Below are positions 6,206-9,062 of a DNA stretch of 9,062 bases, one piece after another; within the stretch, counting starts at the first letter, position 1; each line of letters starts with the position of its first letter. Below the pieces are notes generated by a model, which made no database searches, was not told the DNA's origin, and saw nothing but the letters and a program-made list of their open reading frames with translations. The DNA comes from Dehalococcoidales bacterium (GTDB taxonomy: Bacteria > Chloroflexota > Dehalococcoidia > Dehalococcoidales > UBA2162): NCBI GenBank assembly GCA_020343555.1, contig CP070800.1, forward strand, positions 857,374 through 866,435, given 5' to 3'. A program made the position numbers and the translations under genes.

Positions 6206-6616
6206 ATGGCTGCGTCAAAAAGAATAGTAATGCATTTCCCAAAACGGCTGGTAGACAGACCGATCGTCAGCCGCCTGGTAAAGGATTATGATCTGGATTT
6301 TAACATCCTGAAGGCCTCGGTAACCCCGGAAGAGGAAGGCCTCCTGGTGCTTGAAATAACAGGAAAACAGGATGACTACGACAGAGGTATTGAGTATCTT
6401 ACCAAAGCAGGAGTTCGGATTCAGTCGCTGAGTCAGGATGTCACACGCAACGAAGAAAGATGTACTCACTGCGGTTCCTGTATCACCGTCTGCCCTGCCG
6501 ATGCATTCGAGTTGGAATCATCTACAAAAAAAGTTCTGTTCCAGGATGAAAAGTGCATTGCCTGCGGGATATGCATCAAGACCTGCCCTCCGAGAGCGAT
6601 GGAGCTGCATTTCTAG
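6206..6616 (+). CDS. NIL-domain 2[4Fe-4S] ferredoxin, partner of the DUF39 sulfurtransferase
   Basis: The 136-residue protein has an N-terminal NIL domain (about 4-78), the small domain also found on methionine ABC transporter ATPases, and a C-terminal bacterial-type ferredoxin. The two cluster motifs are intact: Cys86-Cys89-Cys92-Cys96 (CTHCGSCITVCP) and Cys117-Cys120-Cys123-Cys127 (CIACGICIKTCP). The Methanosarcina homologue MA1822 works with MA1821 in homocysteine formation and is thought to supply electrons to the persulfide chemistry, which fits the adjacent DUF39 gene. ATG 6206 is chosen because AAGGGG lies 8 nt upstream; the in-frame ATG 6188 has no Shine-Dalgarno. Assignment to the family is firm; the exact redox role is inferred from the relative. 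Confidence 0.9.
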   Translation: MAASKRIVMHFPKRLVDRPIVSRLVKDYDLDFNILKASVTPEEEGLLVLEITGKQDDYDRGIEYLTKAGVRIQSLSQDVTRNEERCTHCGSCITVCPADAFELESSTKKVLFQDEKCIACGICIKTCPPRAMELHF

Positions 6617-6633
6617 GGGGTATTGGAGTGACC

Positions 6634-7170
6634 ATGCTGGAAACCGACCGTCTCATAGTAAGACCGTTCCGCGAAAGTGACTATAAAGACCTGTATGAGT
6701 ACTTGTCCCTGGAGGAAACCTACCAATACGAACCCGGAGAACCTGTTTCGCTGGAAGAAGCGAGGGAATATGCCTTGAAAAGATCGAACAGTGTTAACTG
6801 GTGGGCGGTCACCTTAAAGGACGATATCAAGGACAAACTTATCGGTCATATATCGTTGTTCCAGACTGATATGGAGATTTTCAAGACATGGGAGATAGGG
6901 TATATATTCAACCCGGATTATCACAACCAGGGGTACGCCACCGAAGCATGTCAGGCAGTAATCAACTATGCTTTCACTCAATTGAATGCCCACAGGATAG
7001 TGGCAAACTGCAGTCCCGCAAACCGTGCTTCCTGGAGAGTATTGGAGAAATGCGGTCTGACAAGAGAAGCAACGCGAAGGAAAAACGCTTTCTTCAGGAC
7101 TGATGACAACGGTGATCCCATCTGGTTCGACTCTTTTGAGTATGCTATTTTGGATACTGATGAAAGATGA
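6634..7170 (+). CDS. GNAT-family N-acetyltransferase (RimJ/RimL-like)
   Basis: The 178-residue protein has the pattern of RimJ/RimL-type GNATs: LETDRLIVRPFRESD at the N-terminus (2-16), IGYIFNPDYHNQGYATEA (88-105) whose NQGYAT is the acetyl-CoA pyrophosphate-binding loop, and NRASWRVLEKCGLTREA (130-146) in the C-terminal half. Such enzymes acetylate ribosomal protein N-termini, amino acids, antibiotics or small amines; the substrate cannot be read from the sequence. ATG 6634 is chosen for GGAG (6625-6628) at 5 nt; GTG 6628 is an alternative adding two residues. It starts 17 nt after the ferredoxin stop and overlaps the COG2122 start by 4 bp, so it is part of the same operon. It is not a known component of the homocysteine pathway. 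Confidence 0.88.
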   Translation: MLETDRLIVRPFRESDYKDLYEYLSLEETYQYEPGEPVSLEEAREYALKRSNSVNWWAVTLKDDIKDKLIGHISLFQTDMEIFKTWEIGYIFNPDYHNQGYATEACQAVINYAFTQLNAHRIVANCSPANRASWRVLEKCGLTREATRRKNAFFRTDDNGDPIWFDSFEYAILDTDER

Positions 7171-7904
7171 GTGACTATATATATGAGCCGAGAACGTATC
7201 GCAACCAGGTCGGTGGTACAGACCTGGTATCGTTCGGTGTAACCGTCAAGGAAACGGATTTATATATACGCGCCCGGAAAAACCTCAGGAGTAAAGCTGA
7301 AAGACTGGTAGAAAAATACCGTAACATACTGGAGAAATATATCGAACGTTACCCGGATTTCGTCGCTTCATTGGAGCCTTTTTCCCCCGGTGATAAAGCA
7401 CCGCTGATCGTCAAGGAAATGGCAGAATCCGCCGCTGCCGCAGGTGTCGGGCCGATGGCTTCGGTAGCCGGTGCTATCGCCGAATACGTCGGCAGGGAAC
7501 TGCTTGAATATTCACCTGAAGTGATTGTAGAAAATGGCGGTGATATCTTTATGAAAAGCCTTTCTCCCAGGACGGTCAGCATATACGCCGGTGAATCTCC
7601 CCTCAGCAATCGAATATCCATAGAGATATCTCCGGAAGATACACCGCTTGGGATATGCACATCGTCTGGAACAGTCGGTCATTCACTCAGTTACGGAAAA
7701 GCCGATGCGGTAGTCATAGTATCTCACTCTACTTCGCTTGCAGACGCGGTTGCTACCGCCACCGGGAACCTGGTCAAGAACGAAGACGATATCCGGGCTG
7801 GACTGGAATTTTCGGAAAAGATATCCGGCGTGAAAGGCGCGTTGATAATCATTAATGATAAAATGGGTGTGCATGGTGAAATCAAACTCAACCGGATGGA
7901 CTGA
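7167..7904 (+). CDS. UPF0280 / COG2122 protein, ApbE-like, implicated in homocysteine synthesis
   Basis: The 245-residue product belongs to UPF0280 (COG2122), distantly related to the ApbE/thiamine-lipoprotein fold. Visible motifs are VGPMASVAGAIAEYVG (94-109), VENGGDIF (121-128), GICTSSGTVGHSLSYGKADA (162-181) and STSLADAVATATGN (188-201), the last two echoing the flavin and metal-binding motifs of ApbE. No signal peptide or lipobox is seen, so it is cytoplasmic, unlike ApbE proper. In Methanosarcina the homologue MA1715 is linked genetically to the same sulfide-dependent homocysteine pathway, though its reaction is not clear. Its start overlaps the GNAT stop by 4 bp (ATGA), implying translational coupling. 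Having it in one operon with its two pathway partners supports a shared role. Confidence 0.88.
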   Translation: MSDYIYEPRTYRNQVGGTDLVSFGVTVKETDLYIRARKNLRSKAERLVEKYRNILEKYIERYPDFVASLEPFSPGDKAPLIVKEMAESAAAAGVGPMASVAGAIAEYVGRELLEYSPEVIVENGGDIFMKSLSPRTVSIYAGESPLSNRISIEISPEDTPLGICTSSGTVGHSLSYGKADAVVIVSHSTSLADAVATATGNLVKNEDDIRAGLEFSEKISGVKGALIIINDKMGVHGEIKLNRMD

Positions 7905-7930
7905 TATCTGTCTGGAAAGGAGTGCCCTGA

Positions 7931-8674
7931 ATGCTGAACAGTAACGAACTGGAACGATACGACCGCCAGATAATAATGAGAGGATTTGGCGAGGAAGGCC
8001 AGAAAAAACTCAAGAAAGCAAAGGCATTTATTGCCGGTTGCGGCGGACTAGGCTCGCCGATTGCCATTTACCTTGGCGAAGCCGGTATCGGCACTCTCAG
8101 GATAGTCGACCAAGATACGGTCGATACCAGCAACCTGAATCGCCAGATCCTTCACTGGGATTCCGACGTCGGCGGATCCAAAGTCGATTCGGCAAACACC
8201 AAACTTGGCAGTATGAACGCAAATATCAAGATAGAAACTCTCAAGGAAACCATTGACGAAAATAATGTAGAAGAATTAACCGGAGACTGCGATTTTATAA
8301 TGGACGCCATGGACAACCTGGCAACGCGTTTTCTGCTCAACCAGGCAGCAATTAAGCACAATATCCCCTATTTCCACGGAGCGGTACACGGTCTCGAAGG
8401 CAGAGTAATGACGATAATCCCCGGTGAAACCGCTTGCATCAGGTGTATATACCGGGGAGACATCCCCAGGGAAAAATTTCCTGTGGTTGGAGTAACCCCG
8501 GGAGTGGTAGGTTGCCTCCAGGCAAGCGAAGCCATAAAATATCTCACCGGCATCGGCAAGTTATTGGTCGACCGGCTGCTGATTTATGACGGCCTTGGTA
8601 TGAAATTCCTGGAGTTATCGGTTAAAAGGGATCCTGAGTGTCCTCACTGCGGTCACCTTCCGTTTAAGCATTAA
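7931..8674 (+). CDS. ThiF/MoeB/HesA-type E1-like adenylyltransferase
   Basis: E1-like enzymes adenylate the C-terminus of ubiquitin-like sulfur carriers (ThiS, MoaD and relatives). The 247-residue product has the nucleotide-binding GCGGLG loop (36-41), Asp60/Asp62 with NLNRQ (68-72), Lys84 in GGSK, the MDAMDN segment (124-129) and two zinc-binding CxxC pairs, Cys169/Cys172 (CIRC) and Cys237/Cys240 (CPHC). The crossover loop is short (REKFPVVGVTPGVVGCLQA) and lacks the cysteine that ThiF has there (Cys184 in E. coli), so it may adenylate without forming a thioester or acyl-persulfide. It begins 26 nt after the COG2122 stop with AAAGGAG at 8 nt. No ThiS/MoaD-like gene is present nearby. Specific family (ThiF, MoeB, HesA, HcyF-like) cannot be settled. 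Confidence 0.88.
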   Translation: MLNSNELERYDRQIIMRGFGEEGQKKLKKAKAFIAGCGGLGSPIAIYLGEAGIGTLRIVDQDTVDTSNLNRQILHWDSDVGGSKVDSANTKLGSMNANIKIETLKETIDENNVEELTGDCDFIMDAMDNLATRFLLNQAAIKHNIPYFHGAVHGLEGRVMTIIPGETACIRCIYRGDIPREKFPVVGVTPGVVGCLQASEAIKYLTGIGKLLVDRLLIYDGLGMKFLELSVKRDPECPHCGHLPFKH

Positions 8675-8702
8675 GAATGAGTGTCGATAGATATTTAAAA
8701 GA

Positions 8703-8731
8703 TTGATAGAGGATTTCATCCTATCTAACAT
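8703..8731 (+). promoter_or_regulatory. Possible promoter with palindromic spacer before the acyl-CoA dehydrogenase
   Basis: TTGATA (8703-8708), 17 bp, TAACAT (8726-8731) is a plausible sigma70 promoter. The spacer holds the palindrome AGGAT-TTC-ATCCT (8710-8722), which can alternatively pair as GATA..GGAT with ATCCTATC (8705-8725). It has no T tract, so it is more likely an operator than a terminator. Confidence 0.4.
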
Positions 8732-8754
8732 ACCTTATATGACAAGGAGAATTA

Positions 8755-9062
8755 ATGAACTTCAACCTGACCGAAGGGCAACTGGCTATTCAGAAACTGG
8801 CCAAAGATTTCTCGGACCGTGAAATAGAGCCGGTGGCCGAGAAACTGGATAAAGAAGGAAGACTGCCGGACGACCTGATAAAGAAATTCGCCGGACTGGG
8901 ATTCCTTGGTATGACAATACCGAAAAACTACGGAGGAACGGAAGCGGGCAACCTTGACTGTGTCCTGGTTGTCGAGCAGCTTGCCTATTCAGGTACAGGT
9001 GCCTGGTGGCTTGTTGCGTTCAATAACAGCATCCCACTATCGATCGCCAGGTACGGCTCCGA
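8755..9062 (+). CDS. Acyl-CoA dehydrogenase, N-terminal part (cut by window end)
   Basis: Acyl-CoA dehydrogenases are FAD enzymes that introduce a trans-2,3 double bond into acyl-CoAs. The 102 visible residues are the all-helical N-terminal domain, beginning MNFNLTEGQLAIQKLAKDF, followed by REIEPVAEKLDKEGRLP and LGFLGMTIPKNYGGT, the most conserved stretch of this domain. Full proteins are about 380 residues, so most, including the FAD-binding middle domain and the catalytic glutamate, is off the right edge. AAGGAG (8744-8749) is 5 nt before the ATG. It lies 80 nt after the E1-like gene, probably with its own promoter, so it is likely a separate function (fatty acid, amino acid or aromatic acyl-CoA breakdown) rather than sulfur metabolism. 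Chain-length specificity cannot be judged. Confidence 0.92.
   Translation, partial: MNFNLTEGQLAIQKLAKDFSDREIEPVAEKLDKEGRLPDDLIKKFAGLGFLGMTIPKNYGGTEAGNLDCVLVVEQLAYSGTGAWWLVAFNNSIPLSIARYGS

Noticed and set aside
7931..8674. Naming the E1-like gene moeB or thiF
   Set aside because: The crossover loop differs from both, and neither molybdopterin nor thiamine genes are in the neighbourhood, so a symbol would overstate what is known.
8677..8706. Nine-codon ORF after the E1-like gene as a leader peptide
   Set aside because: No ribosome-binding site, no bias towards any amino acid and no terminator after it; it would also lie upstream of the predicted transcription start.

Overview
The window reads as chromosomal DNA of an anaerobic bacterium. 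Two divergent gene blocks run outwards from a compact control region at about 4540-4920. Evidence for anaerobic life is the homocysteine-forming gene set (DUF39/COG1900 protein, NIL-domain 2[4Fe-4S] ferredoxin, COG2122 protein), which is known from methanogens and other anaerobes. The housekeeping genes are bacterial (SmpB, ClpP, trigger factor, GAD-containing AspRS). A member of the Chloroflexota (Dehalococcoidia-like) would fit, but this is a weak inference from gene content, not something the sequence proves.

Left block, minus strand: aspS, tig and clpP form a tight operon with ATGA overlaps at both junctions. It starts from a TATAAT promoter near 4580 and ends at an intrinsic terminator near 682-713. 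About 330 bp further on lies smpB, cut by the window edge, apparently driven by an extended -10 promoter so close to the start codon that the mRNA would be leaderless. The gap between clpP and smpB holds a ~90 bp imperfect palindromic repeat (493-581).

Right block, plus strand: a near-consensus promoter (4634-4662) precedes a leader of about 190 nt. The leader encodes a 31-codon peptide with three consecutive Met codons and ends in an intrinsic terminator. An upstream segment can pair with the 5' arm of that terminator, so this looks like a methionine-responsive attenuator. Behind it come the DUF39 sulfurtransferase, the NIL/ferredoxin partner, a GNAT acetyltransferase, a COG2122 (UPF0280, ApbE-like) protein and a ThiF/MoeB/HesA-type E1-like enzyme. 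A possible separate promoter with a palindrome in its spacer then leads into an acyl-CoA dehydrogenase truncated by the window end.

How it fits together: DUF39 protein, NIL-ferredoxin and COG2122 are the proteins shown genetically and biochemically in Methanosarcina to convert aspartate semialdehyde plus sulfide to homocysteine. A Met-codon leader peptide in front of them gives the expected end-product control. The E1-like enzyme and the GNAT protein are co-transcribed additions whose role in sulfur assimilation is not established. The attenuator plus the enlarged operon is the most interesting part of the window.
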